A stretch of DNA of 37,511 nt, taken from NCBI GenBank assembly GCA_023267555.1, contig JAHFMZ010000005.1, forward strand, positions 1-37,511. The letters run 5' to 3'. The notes under the pieces were generated by a model. It had not been told where the DNA came from, ran no database searches, and worked only from the letters and a program-made list of their open reading frames with translations. Position 1 is the stretch's first letter, and the number at the start of each line of letters is the position of its first letter. Positions 27,309 through 36,650 of the stretch are shown here, piece after piece. This DNA is from a bacterium (lineage in GTDB: Bacteria; Patescibacteriota; Minisyncoccia; Phycocordibacterales; UBA5272). Position numbers and translations under genes: made by a program.

Positions 27309-28592
27309 TTATCTACCAAATAGCGATTTAAAAAATGAAACAATTCTGGTGTCTTTGTGATTTGTAGATACGGCTAATTTAATAGTAGATGTGGCTATTT
27401 GTTGTGGAATTTTTATAACAGGTTTTTTGGAAACTAAAACTGGTGAATTAATACTTGTTATTGCAGAAATAAAACTACTATCTTTCGCAATTTCTGGTGG
27501 AATATATCTTGTTACTTCTTCAAGGTTTGGAAATAAAATTCGAGCGACAGTACTTGTCGATATTGTTGTACTCGCAAACCCCATAGCAATACCAGAAAAA
27601 CGAGTGATGGTATTTCCTGCTATCAATGTATTTTTTGGAAACGGAAAGCCGCTACCATCAAGTGATAAATTCCATTGAGACAAATCAAGATCATATTTAT
27701 TTGGATTATTTATATCGACATATGCACCATATTTTCCTTGCCCGATACGAGTAATAGTAATATCTGGTGGAACTACGTGCACAACCATACGTCCTATCCC
27801 TTTTACATAACCATTCGTCCCTTCAACTTGAGCGATATATCTACCATCATAAGCATATCTGTACGTAGTTGATGTGCCTGTTCCTTGTCCGCCATCGCCG
27901 TATGCCCACGTGCAAGTTAGCCCATCTATAATTTTTCCGTCACGAGTCATACCATTTGTAGCAAATTCTGTTTCTGCCCCTGCAACCACAGTCTTTTCAA
28001 ATGGAAGATACAAAACAATATTTGATGAAGGCGGAGAAGCTTGTAAGATGGTTGCTTGATTTTCAGTTGTGGTCGAAGTTGTAGACGAATTAGAAGTTAA
28101 AGGTGACGATTGATTAGTTTCTCCTGGCGTAGAACTTCCACGCACCCACACTTCGTCTATTTTAGAAAGAGTACTACCATCATCATTCCCGCCAAGCGTT
28201 GGGTTGTAAGTGACAGTGTCAATAATAGCACCACTTCCATTTTTCAATACTAATTGTTCCCCAATATTTGATAATGAAAATGAGCTATCATATAAAATAC
28301 CTTGATAAGAAGAATTATCATCAAGAAACTTTGCTGGATTATCAGCAATAACAGCATAACCACCTGACTGCAAACTTGATCCACCTGAATAACTTGTGAT
28401 TCCGTGATTAGTGCCACTTTCTAAAAATTTCCAAGAAGTAAAATCAATAGAACTATTTGTATCATTATAAATTTCTACCCATTCACGAGATGTATCTGAC
28501 CCCTGTGGATCATACATTATTTCAGAAAAATAAACTGCGTTCACAGATACAACGCTTGATATAACAATAAAAAACACTATTATACTTTTCAT
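27309..28592 (-). CDS. Secreted lamin-tail-domain (LTD) protein with PKD-like domain
   Basis: Signal peptide; VYFSEIMYDPQGSDTSREWVEIYNDTNSSIDFTSWKF; TCTWAYGDGGQGTGTSTTYRYAYDGRYIAQVE. Confidence 0.82.
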   Translation of the reverse strand: MKSIIVFFIVISSVVSVNAVYFSEIMYDPQGSDTSREWVEIYNDTNSSIDFTSWKFLESGTNHGITSYSGGSSLQSGGYAVIADNPAKFLDDNSSYQGILYDSSFSLSNIGEQLVLKNGSGAIIDTVTYNPTLGGNDDGSTLSKIDEVWVRGSSTPGETNQSSPLTSNSSTTSTTTENQATILQASPPSSNIVLYLPFEKTVVAGAETEFATNGMTRDGKIIDGLTCTWAYGDGGQGTGTSTTYRYAYDGRYIAQVEGTNGYVKGIGRMVVHVVPPDITITRIGQGKYGAYVDINNPNKYDLDLSQWNLSLDGSGFPFPKNTLIAGNTITRFSGIAMGFASTTISTSTVARILFPNLEEVTRYIPPEIAKDSSFISAITSINSPVLVSKKPVIKIPQQIATSTIKLAVSTNHKDTRIVSFFKSLFGR

Positions 28593-28607
28593 TAGAAATA
28601 TAAATAA

Positions 28608-30317
28608 TTATGATTCGTCTGTAATCAACTTACGAAGAATCTCTTCATCTATTTCTTTTTGTTTTTCTTCTTCCGATGTAGTTTCTTGCTTTTCATTCAT
28701 CGCACGTTCCAAAGCTTCCTTGAGAGATAGAGCAGGTTTGTCATCAAAATGAGAAGGATATACTCTTCTATCTTTTTTTACTTCTGGAGTTTTCTTTTCT
28801 TCTACTACTTCTACTCTGATATTTTCTTTGGGTGAAGGTGTTATGTGTTCAGCAGCAACAACAGGTTTTTCTACTTGTGGGGCTGAATCCTGACTTCTAT
28901 TTGTATGTCTGTCATCATAACGCTTTTTATCATCATATCGTTTAAGAGGATATGATGTGTTATTTCTTGTCTCATTTGTTCTCTGTTGTCTTTCGTCTAC
29001 TCTTATTTCTTTTGCAACTGGTTTATAAAACTGTGCTATTTCCTCCTCAACTTCAGATACTGCTTTGCTGTATTCTTTACGTGAATGAGCTATGACTTCT
29101 TGTATATATGATTTTTCTGGTTGTTGTATTGGTGCAAGTGTACGTGCAGAAAAAGGTTTGGAACCAACTCCATCAATCATAAGACGCAAATATATTTGAT
29201 ATGCAGAAAGATTTACAATATCATCCATAATAAAATATGGTGCAAATTCTTTTTCAAATATTTCGGCATCAGTTGCACCCACACGGAAAGTTATCATCGT
29301 ACCTACGTTACCAAAAACAGCAGCTTTTACTTCATCTGTCATTTGTTCTACATATTGATGGGCAACCGTGAGTGCCAAATTATATTTACGAGCTTCAGAT
29401 AAAATACTTGCAAATGATTCATTAGCAAAGTTTTGAAATTCATCTACATAAAAATAAAATGGTGGTAACTTTTTTAAATCTGCTGCACCCACATCTGCTC
29501 GAGACATTGCTGCCAAATATATTTTGGTAACCAAAAGTGATCCAATCAAATTCGCATTCCCCTCACCTACTTTTCCTTTTGAAAGATTCACAATCAAAAT
29601 CTTTTTGTCATCCATTAATTGGCGAATATCAAATGACGTTTTTTGTTGACCAATTATATTTCTGATAAGTGGATTGGATACGAATTGACCAACTTTGTTT
29701 TGAATTGCTGGTGCGGCTTCGGCAGCAAATCTGTCGGTATAATTTGCATATTCATTTACCCAAAAATCTTTCACAGTTGGATCGGTCACATTTGAAACAA
29801 TAAATTTACGATATTCTTTATCGGTCAACATACGATTCACGCCGAGTAGTGTCTGACCTTCATTTTCAAGCAGTGCGAGAATAATATTATTCAAAATATA
29901 TTCCATACGCGCCGAAAATTGATCTTGGAATAATTTTTTGAAAGCGGCCATCAAACCATTCGCCACCAAATGACGCTTGGAAGCTTCAACTTGTTCAAGT
30001 ACATTTAATCCGATTGGATTTTTGTCATCAAATGGTGCGAAATATACAACGTCTTTTATACGCGATTCTGGGATAAAATCAAGAAGTTTTTCTGCCACCG
30101 AGCCGTGTGGGTCTATAAAACAAACACCTTCACCATTTTGTATATCTTGAATAGCAAGATTCTCGAGAAGAGTAGATTTTCCCATACCAGTCTTACCGAT
30201 AATATAAGTATGTAGTGGGCGATCGCGGTCTTTAATACCAAAAGTAAGCTCTTTGCCACGATAATCAACCTTGCCAATATATGTTACTTTTTCTTTAATA
30301 GGTTCCTGATTGGACAT
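28608..30317 (-). CDS. VirD4/TraM-recognition-type ATPase (type IV secretion coupling-protein-like)
   Basis: Walker A TYIIGKTGMGKSTLLENLA; CFIDPHGS; PFYFYVDEFQNFANESFASILSEARKYNLALTVAHQYVEQM. Confidence 0.88.
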   Translation of the reverse strand: MSNQEPIKEKVTYIGKVDYRGKELTFGIKDRDRPLHTYIIGKTGMGKSTLLENLAIQDIQNGEGVCFIDPHGSVAEKLLDFIPESRIKDVVYFAPFDDKNPIGLNVLEQVEASKRHLVANGLMAAFKKLFQDQFSARMEYILNNIILALLENEGQTLLGVNRMLTDKEYRKFIVSNVTDPTVKDFWVNEYANYTDRFAAEAAPAIQNKVGQFVSNPLIRNIIGQQKTSFDIRQLMDDKKILIVNLSKGKVGEGNANLIGSLLVTKIYLAAMSRADVGAADLKKLPPFYFYVDEFQNFANESFASILSEARKYNLALTVAHQYVEQMTDEVKAAVFGNVGTMITFRVGATDAEIFEKEFAPYFIMDDIVNLSAYQIYLRLMIDGVGSKPFSARTLAPIQQPEKSYIQEVIAHSRKEYSKAVSEVEEEIAQFYKPVAKEIRVDERQQRTNETRNNTSYPLKRYDDKKRYDDRHTNRSQDSAPQVEKPVVAAEHITPSPKENIRVEVVEEKKTPEVKKDRRVYPSHFDDKPALSLKEALERAMNEKQETTSEEEKQKEIDEEILRKLITDES

Positions 30318-30446
30318 ATTTATAGTTTACAGGTTTTAGGTTATAGGTGCTAGTAGATAACAAAATCATATTCGTTTTTTCAAAACTCAAGAAATTGTTT
30401 CAGATTCTATACGAAAGAAATTTTTACTACAAAAATACAGAGCTAA

Positions 30447-30573
30447 ATTAAAATCCCAAGAATGCCTCAGATACGAGGCGCGGGAAAACGAGCGAGGAGA
30501 CGTACTTAATAGTATGTTGACGAGCGAGCTGGGACCCGCAACAAAGTAGATGAGGTATTATTGGGATTTTAAT
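30447..30573 (+). ncRNA. Structured intergenic element, copy 2 (GATACGAGG / ACAAAGTAGATG type)
   Basis: Outer stem ATTAAAATCCCAAGAATGCCTC / GAGGTATTATTGGGATTTTAAT; inner GCGGG/CCCGC; hairpin ACGTAC/GTATGT; same core motifs as 10534-10661. Confidence 0.55.
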
Positions 30574-31775
30574 GCGGATGGGGTGTAATGATTAGCTGGA
30601 TCCCAAAGCATCCACGACTCAATTCCCAACTTCTCCCCTGCACTAATCTGCGCTCGCACCATCTCGGCAGTATAAGTTGCACCCATATCAAAATCTTGAT
30701 ACCAAGGACGATACTTTGCACGTATAGTTGATGTTGCTTGTCCAGTACTACTTGCTGTTTCATCGGCGATTTTCATTCCAGCCATCATAGCAAAAGAAAT
30801 AATTTCTCCAGGATGTTCTGCAGGTTTTTGATATCCATCTGTTCCAGGATAAAAGTGAGATGGGTAAATCATCGGAGCTACATAATCAAAAGTTTCAAGC
30901 GCAGTGTGCATATCTTGTCCGAGTGTTGCAATATCAACTTTGGTCACCATTATGATACCAAACAAATCCCCTGACACAGGAATATTGTCTTTATGTAGAG
31001 AATTCGTGATATATCTATAAAAATCTCCTACGATTCCAGGTTTATCAATTTTTGCTCTCTCACCACTTACTGGGAATGTCATATCTGAAAGTGGTCCATC
31101 GGTAGGGAAGCGTATATAATCAAAATTAATTTCATCAAAACCGCGCGCATAACTTTCTTTCGCAATCGTATCCAAATATATCCACATATCTTTTGAACCA
31201 GTATCCACCCACGGTACACCTTTATTGTCGTGCCAGATGTCACCAGTTTTTTTGGAATGAACTGCTTGATCAGGATGAAGTTTTACATATGTTGGATCTT
31301 GAAAAGCAGCGATACGTGCTATAACATAAATATTTTTACTATGAAGCTCTGCGACAAAAGCATTAATATCTTCGATACGTCCATTCCAAGAAACTAAACC
31401 TGTATTATCTTTCACATCAATCACTACTGCATTCAATTCTGTATCATCAATTAATTTCACAAGCCGTGCACGAATTGACGGAGTTCCTGCAACCCAACTA
31501 GACATATACAAAGCTCGAACATTTTTTGGTGTTTTAACGTGAGAGACTTCAAGTGGTGCAGAAGAAATAACTTCCCCTTCTTTTACTTCATTATTTTGTA
31601 CTATCTTTGATATGGCTGAAGCGATACGTTTAACAGGAGTTGTAGTAGACACCTCTTCTTTCGCATACACTTCACTTCCTAAACGATTTGAATAAGGTAT
31701 ATATTTATATCCACTATCTGCAAGCCAAAAAAAAGTAAGCACTCCTGCAGTTAGTAATGCTATTATAATTTTCAT
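30558..31775 (-). CDS. Putative glycoside hydrolase (DUF4015-like)
   Basis: VRALYMSSWVAGTPSIRARLVKLIDDTELNAVVIDVKDNTGLVSW; FDEINFDYIRFPTDG; YVAPMIYPSHFYPG. Confidence 0.87.
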   Translation of the reverse strand: MKIIIALLTAGVLTFFWLADSGYKYIPYSNRLGSEVYAKEEVSTTTPVKRIASAISKIVQNNEVKEGEVISSAPLEVSHVKTPKNVRALYMSSWVAGTPSIRARLVKLIDDTELNAVVIDVKDNTGLVSWNGRIEDINAFVAELHSKNIYVIARIAAFQDPTYVKLHPDQAVHSKKTGDIWHDNKGVPWVDTGSKDMWIYLDTIAKESYARGFDEINFDYIRFPTDGPLSDMTFPVSGERAKIDKPGIVGDFYRYITNSLHKDNIPVSGDLFGIIMVTKVDIATLGQDMHTALETFDYVAPMIYPSHFYPGTDGYQKPAEHPGEIISFAMMAGMKIADETASSTGQATSTIRAKYRPWYQDFDMGATYTAEMVRAQISAGEKLGIESWMLWDPANHYTPSALKSQ

Positions 31776-32017
31776 ACGTTCACCGTATTTTCTCTGATAA
31801 TTTCTCTTGTAGGAATGCTTTCGGTTTCCTGATGATCTGCACCACGGTGTACAATTTTTTTACTCAAATCAAGTGTACTAATAAATAATAAAATACCTGC
31901 AATAATAAATACAACGTCTTTAAAAAGTCCTGGAATAAAAATCCAAGGTGAAAGAACTAATATTACTGCTACTGTTCGTTTGATTCCAAGTGGTGACATA
32001 ATCAGCTTAGTATACAT
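31772..32017 (-). CDS. Small two-TM membrane protein
   Basis: 81 aa with two hydrophobic helices; overlaps the start of the downstream gene. Confidence 0.5.
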   Translation of the reverse strand: MYTKLIMSPLGIKRTVAVILVLSPWIFIPGLFKDVVFIIAGILLFISTLDLSKKIVHRGADHQETESIPTREIIRENTVNV

Positions 32018-32062
32018 TAACTGATTTTTAGTTTCCAGTTTTTAGTTTCAACCCAAAACAAA

Positions 32063-32098
32063 AAGCCACCGACACGAATAACCCCGTATCGGCAGCTT
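32063..32098 (-). terminator. Rho-independent terminator
   Basis: Minus strand AAGCTGCCGATACG...CGTGTCGGTGGCTTTTTG. Confidence 0.75.
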
Positions 32099-32106
32099 GT
32101 CTTCAT

Positions 32107-32592
32107 TTACTTGGTCTCATAAAAATGCCGTTGCCAAAGACTAACCACGGCACGATAAGTACCACCTGACATAACAATCCTTCCTTCTCTTGATTGCACA
32201 GAGTAGTTATATACCGCAACTTCAAAACTATTGTGCTCGATGTCGGTTTTAATCAATCCTTTCAGATCAAACTCATACTCATCCACTCTTCTTGATTGAA
32301 AAACCGCTATTGGGAGACCAACTTTTGAATGCTGTCCAACTTCACATTTTGGCCAATCACCCATCGGCCAATCACGAGTTTCCCCTTTGTCACATATTGG
32401 AACCCTCATAAAAAATATCGGGGCGCGACGCAATAACTCTTCCATTGATGAAGCATAGTGACAATGTTCAATCTGTTGCGAATTAGGACCCTCGCCTATT
32501 GTTCTATTTACCTTTTCTAAACCCTCTGGAGGTAATACAACAGACCACTTCTCCGAATTAAACTTTAATTTCCAATCACTATTTGTAGCCAT
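32107..32592 (-). CDS. Hypothetical accessory protein
   Basis: Start set at MATNSDWKL because GGAGG lies 4 nt upstream; own terminator downstream. Confidence 0.6.
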   Translation of the reverse strand: MATNSDWKLKFNSEKWSVVLPPEGLEKVNRTIGEGPNSQQIEHCHYASSMEELLRRAPIFFMRVPICDKGETRDWPMGDWPKCEVGQHSKVGLPIAVFQSRRVDEYEFDLKGLIKTDIEHNSFEVAVYNYSVQSREGRIVMSGGTYRAVVSLWQRHFYETK

Positions 32593-32705
32593 ACGGCCTC
32601 CATAACAAAGAACACCTTTGTAATAGTGCAAAGGTAACACTCTTATCTGCTTTCGCAAACGACCTGGTCCATACGGATGCAGGAATTAAAATTAATCTAA
32701 CACAA

Positions 32706-33398
32706 TTACTTCCCTTCAACAATCACCACAAATTCTCCTCTTATTTTATCTTTATTATTATCAAAATAACTTTTTACTTCTTTTGCGTTTCCGCGAATCA
32801 CTTCTTCGTAAATTTTTGTAAGTTCGCGCGCAACAACTACTCGTCTTTTATCACCCAAACTTTCAGCGAGTGACTCCAAAGTTTTTTCTATACGATGAAC
32901 TGATTCATAAAATACAATTGTACGTTCCGATTCGCTAATTTCTTTGAATAAAGTTTCGCGTCCTTTTTTGTGCGGCAAAAATCCCAAGAAAATAAATTGC
33001 GCGGAAGAAATACCAGAAACAGAAAGTGCCGCGACCAAAGCTGACGCTCCTGGTAAAGAAACTATTTTTACTTCTGGTAATTCGTTGCGTACTTTATCAA
33101 CTAGCAAAACTCCAGGATCAGAAATTGTCGGAGTACCTGCGTCTGACACAAGTGCAATTTTATTCCCATCTCTTAACATCTCCATTATCTTATCAATATT
33201 TTTTAATCCCGTTTGCGCATAAAAAACACTAGTCTTGGTTGTAATTTCATATTCTTTGAAAAGTCTTTGAGTAACAGAAGTGTCTTCACACAAAACCAAA
33301 TCGACATCTTTCAAAATACGAATAGCTCGAAGTGTCATATCTTCGAGATTACCGATAGGCGTCGGCACAATATATAAAATTCCATTTTCCTGATTCAT
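32706..33398 (-). CDS. rsmI: 16S rRNA (cytidine1402-2'-O)-methyltransferase RsmI
   Basis: GILYIVPTPIGNLEDMTLRAIRILKDVDLVLCEDTSVTQRLFKEY; LVSDAGTPTISDPGVLLV; FLGFLPHKKGR. Confidence 0.95.
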   Translation of the reverse strand: MNQENGILYIVPTPIGNLEDMTLRAIRILKDVDLVLCEDTSVTQRLFKEYEITTKTSVFYAQTGLKNIDKIMEMLRDGNKIALVSDAGTPTISDPGVLLVDKVRNELPEVKIVSLPGASALVAALSVSGISSAQFIFLGFLPHKKGRETLFKEISESERTIVFYESVHRIEKTLESLAESLGDKRRVVVARELTKIYEEVIRGNAKEVKSYFDNNKDKIRGEFVVIVEGK

Positions 33399-33426
33399 TT
33401 TTGTATCCTACCATACAAAAGAAAAA

Positions 33427-33447
33427 GCCCCGAGAAAGTCTCGAGGC
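33427..33447 (-). terminator. Rho-independent terminator
   Basis: Minus strand GCCTCGAGA-CTT-TCTCGGGGC-TTTTT. Confidence 0.8.
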
Positions 33448-33465
33448 AAAAACCAACATTATTCC

Positions 33466-33849
33466 TTATTGTCCTGCACCACATTTCTTGGGTGCGTGTT
33501 CTTGAGGAAATGGAGTATCTTCCCCTTCGTCATTAAAAGTGCCGATTGGAAAGAGATACCCCACCCTCTGAAGAGGGCAAGTCACCAGCCAAAACTTTGG
33601 CTCGGTGTTTGGGTTGAAACACGCCTTTGTGAATAGATAGCCAATCTTACTCGAACTACAACGTCTGATGATTATCTGATGTGGTGGAACATAGAGAACC
33701 ACCTTGTTTCCTTCGTCATCCTCACAGTCAATTTTGGAGTACCCCTCCTCATTGCTATGCCTGTAAAGAGAAAGAATCCCCGGACAGTTCGAAAAATAAC
33801 GAAGTATGTCCCCAGAATGTCTCCTCAAATTAAACAAGCTTTTTGGCAT
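33466..33849 (-). CDS. Hypothetical accessory protein (127 aa)
   Basis: Own terminator; purine-rich GGGGGG just before ATG. Confidence 0.55.
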   Translation of the reverse strand: MPKSLFNLRRHSGDILRYFSNCPGILSLYRHSNEEGYSKIDCEDDEGNKVVLYVPPHQIIIRRCSSSKIGYLFTKACFNPNTEPKFWLVTCPLQRVGYLFPIGTFNDEGEDTPFPQEHAPKKCGAGQ

Positions 33850-33967
33850 TTTCCCCCCTAAATTTAAAAAAGAGCAATAAAATCAATGAATACTGATAAT
33901 ATACATTATAACACAAAATTATATTAATGGCAAATATTATAAAAATTGAGTCATAAGTTATGAATGA

Positions 33968-33973
33968 TATAAT
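33968..33973 (+). promoter_or_regulatory. Extended -10 (TGATATAAT) 6 nt before murB ATG; leaderless candidate
   Basis: TGA-TATAAT-CAGACA-ATG. Confidence 0.65.
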
Positions 33974-33979
33974 CAGACA

Positions 33980-35056
33980 ATGATTGCTATTAAAGAAAAC
34001 ATCTCCCTCCAAAAAGACAACACTTTACATTTAGACGTAAAAACTAGATTCTTTACAGAAGTACATTCCTTAAACGATATCGTTGATGTGACAAATATCT
34101 CACGATTCAAAAATACTCCAATTCTAATATTGGGCGGTGGAGCTAACATTTTGTTCACCAAAAATTATGATGGATTAGTAATAAAAAATTCTCTGAAAGG
34201 CAAAAAAATTATTAAAGAAAATAATAATTATGTAATTATAGAAATCCGGAGCGGAGAAGACTGGCCAGAATTAGTAGCCTACACAGTAGAAAATAATTGG
34301 GTAGGAATTGAAAACCTAGCTTACATTCCTGGAACAGTTGGCGCCTCCCCTGTGCAAAATATCGGAGCATATGGTCAAAGTTTGGAAGACACTTTTGTTT
34401 CTCTGGAAGCAATAGAATTGTCCAGTGGAAAAATAAAAGTATTTGCCAAAGAAGATTGCGAATTTAAATATCGCGACAGTATTTTTAAAAGTGAATTAAA
34501 AGATAAATATTTTATTATATCCATTCGCTTAAAACTTTCCAAACATTTTAAAAGTGTTGATAGTTCTTATCATTCACGATATGAATCGCTCGAAGAAGAA
34601 TTAAAAAGTTTTGCTAAGCCTCCATTTACTCTTAAAAATGTTTATGAAGCAATAATTAGAATCCGTCAGAAAAAACTTCCTGACATAAACAAGGTTGGCA
34701 CAATTGGTTCTACTTTTGCCAATCCTTTCATAAATAAAAAACAATTGTTAGAACTACAAAAAAAATTCCCTGACATACAATTCTATCCAGTTGATAAAAT
34801 GAAATACCCCTCAATTAATAATCCAAATCTACAAGGTGCTGACATAGTAAAAATTCCAGCGGGATGGCTATTGGAAGAAGCGGGTTGGAAAAATAAACGT
34901 ATTGGAAATATAGGAACGCATCCAGATCACGCTTTATGTGTCATCGCTTATAAAGGAGCGACACCTGAAGAATTTTATTCTTTTACTGAAAATATGCGAA
35001 GGGATTTTAAAGAAAAGTATAAAATTGATTTGGAGTATGAAGTGAATATAATATGA
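33980..35056 (+). CDS. murB: UDP-N-acetylmuramate dehydrogenase
   Basis: TPILILGGGANILFTKNYDGLVIKN; GIENLAYIPGTVGASPVQNIGAYGQSLEDTF; YRDSIFK; GTIGSTFANPF; AGWLLEEAGWK. Confidence 0.95.
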   Translation: MIAIKENISLQKDNTLHLDVKTRFFTEVHSLNDIVDVTNISRFKNTPILILGGGANILFTKNYDGLVIKNSLKGKKIIKENNNYVIIEIRSGEDWPELVAYTVENNWVGIENLAYIPGTVGASPVQNIGAYGQSLEDTFVSLEAIELSSGKIKVFAKEDCEFKYRDSIFKSELKDKYFIISIRLKLSKHFKSVDSSYHSRYESLEEELKSFAKPPFTLKNVYEAIIRIRQKKLPDINKVGTIGSTFANPFINKKQLLELQKKFPDIQFYPVDKMKYPSINNPNLQGADIVKIPAGWLLEEAGWKNKRIGNIGTHPDHALCVIAYKGATPEEFYSFTENMRRDFKEKYKIDLEYEVNII

Positions 35057-35065
35057 TGAAAATAA

Positions 35066-35100
35066 AAAAGAGTTCACAACAACAAGGTGTAAACTCTTTT
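35066..35100. terminator. Bidirectional terminator between murB and the next minus gene
   Basis: AAAAGAGTTCACA...TGTAAACTCTTTT between convergent genes. Confidence 0.75.
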
Positions 35101-35486
35101 CAAATATGCGGACTCTTCTCTTTAAAATACTTATAAGATAAAAGAAGAAACGTGGCATAATTATTGTTATCATCCAAATTAAAGCCAAAACCACTTTGAG
35201 ATGCATACCACTTTCTGGTAATTTCTCTTTCTTTACATAAAAAAGTGACCTGGACTTTTTCCTCTCCCTCTATTTTTCTTCTTGTTTCTGGATTATTCAT
35301 CTCACTGTTCGCCTGTTTAAAACTGTCAGAAAATAACTGGCGAGTATTGATATCTTGAAGTCCATCCAGAATTTCTAGAAAAACTTCTGTGAAAGGTTTT
35401 GATGGTAACAGTCTTTTTGGAACTAAAAAAGCATATTCCAAAGGTTCTGTTAATTTTGAAACCCAAGAACTATTATTTTGATTCAC
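35100..35486 (-). CDS. Hypothetical accessory protein (128 aa, GTG start)
   Basis: GAGGAG-ATAAAA-GTG; own terminator. Confidence 0.5.
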   Translation of the reverse strand: MNQNNSSWVSKLTEPLEYAFLVPKRLLPSKPFTEVFLEILDGLQDINTRQLFSDSFKQANSEMNNPETRRKIEGEEKVQVTFLCKEREITRKWYASQSGFGFNLDDNNNYATFLLLSYKYFKEKSPHI

Positions 35487-35556
35487 TTTTATCTCCTCGT
35501 GAAATTGAATACAAAATCTTACACAAAACTTATCACATCTAATGTAGGATGTCTAT

Positions 35557-35632
35557 TGGTGCGCGGTCCTGGATTCGAACCAGGGACCGCTCGAGTATCA
35601 GTCGAGTGCTCTACCAGCTGAGCTAACCGCGC
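35557..35632 (-). tRNA. tRNA-Ile(GAT), CCA encoded
   Basis: GCGCGGTTAGCTCAGCTGGTAGAGCACTCGACTGATACTCGAGCGGTCCCTGGTTCGAATCCAGGACCGCGCACCA. Confidence 0.96.
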
Positions 35633-35691
35633 ATATTTATTATCCGTAACAACACTTGTCACGAAATACTAACATAAAAATTGGTATAAGA

Positions 35692-35723
35692 AAAGCCGAT
35701 GCGCTGGTGGCGACATCGGCTTT
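35692..35723 (-). terminator. Rho-independent terminator
   Basis: AAAGCCGATG...CATCGGCTTT with T-rich tail on the minus strand. Confidence 0.7.
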
Positions 35724-35742
35724 CAGGAGAGAACACTGTGCA

Positions 35743-36063
35743 TTACTGCGGCAGTATCGCTTTCCAAATATAAAGAAAGAACTTTTTCAACTTATCTTCT
35801 GGCCGAAGTGCGACACACCCGACCAGAATACCGGCTAGGACAAAGAATGCGGCGAGATACCACATCTGTGTCGCCCAACCGATGGACGCATTCATCACTC
35901 GCATATCGACGTAAGAGAACAACTTCGGCAGGAGCGCGGCCATCAAAAAAATAATGACCAGTAGAGCGAAGTTGTTCACCCAAATCCCGAAGATCCTCAT
36001 CTTGCGAAGAGCTTTGCGATCAGCAACAGTTGAAAGACTTTCGTCAAATTTTGCAGTGTGCAT
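35743..36063 (-). CDS. Hypothetical small membrane protein (106 aa)
   Basis: Two hydrophobic segments; AGGGGA upstream of ATG; own terminator. Confidence 0.6.
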   Translation of the reverse strand: MHTAKFDESLSTVADRKALRKMRIFGIWVNNFALLVIIFLMAALLPKLFSYVDMRVMNASIGWATQMWYLAAFFVLAGILVGCVALRPEDKLKKFFLYIWKAILPQ

Positions 36064-36220
36064 TTCGATCCCCTTTTTTATTAATGGATTGATTCATATA
36101 TAATCATAGCACATTTTGATATAAAAGTCAATAGTAGTAAAAACCTTTGACAATACAGGAATTTGGCGTAGTATCACAGGTAGTAGCACAATAGAAACGC
36201 CATCGATTAAGGAGAAGAAT

Positions 36221-36644
36221 ATGGCTATGCAAGTTAAATCATCCCAAAAGGGAAAAATCATACCCAAGAAAGCGACAAGCTTCAAACAAAAAAACAAAAC
36301 CCATACTGGAAGATGACGAGTGGGCAGTTTATACGGATGACCAAAATATACAAAATGGAATATCCGAATTCTTGTCCGAGAAAGGTTATGGTCCCAACAC
36401 TACGGGAGAAATAACTTATAACGGAAAAGAGCGTCCAGTATTTTTTGTTCCCTTTTTCGTGATTGAATTTTTAAAGAAAAATAAATCTAAGTTCCCGAAT
36501 TACATCCCCTTTCACAGAAGGAAAAGAGTTGGTTCATTTGGTAGCAGTAACCAATACGGCCTGTGGAGAGTGTGGATGGAGGGAGAAAAAACTCCAAGTG
36601 CTTTCTTGAAAAAGTTTTTTGAGAATTGGGGAAAGAACGGGTGA
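36221..36644 (+). CDS. Hypothetical small protein, reading frame split by an apparent +1 frameshift near A7 (36288-36294)
   Basis: AAGGAGAAGAAT-ATG at 36221 opens MAMQVKSSQKGKIIPKKATSFKQKNKTHTGR* (stop 36314-36316); the +1 frame continues without a stop through the 36372-36644 ORF. Confidence 0.55.
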
Positions 36645-36650
36645 ATGCGT

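Noticed and set aside
30318-30350. Repeated AT-rich words such as GTTTACAGGTTTTAGGTTATAGG (also near 10487 and 32020, loosely like the 16S insertion)
   Set aside because: Too short and low in complexity to claim a repeat family from this window alone; would need genome-wide counts.
35500-35560. Trailer cassette downstream of tRNA-Ile
   Set aside because: Only a weak CATCCTACATTAGATG hairpin; no acceptor complement, CTGC-loop hairpin or GGGGTCGCGA motif, so this tRNA lacks the element.
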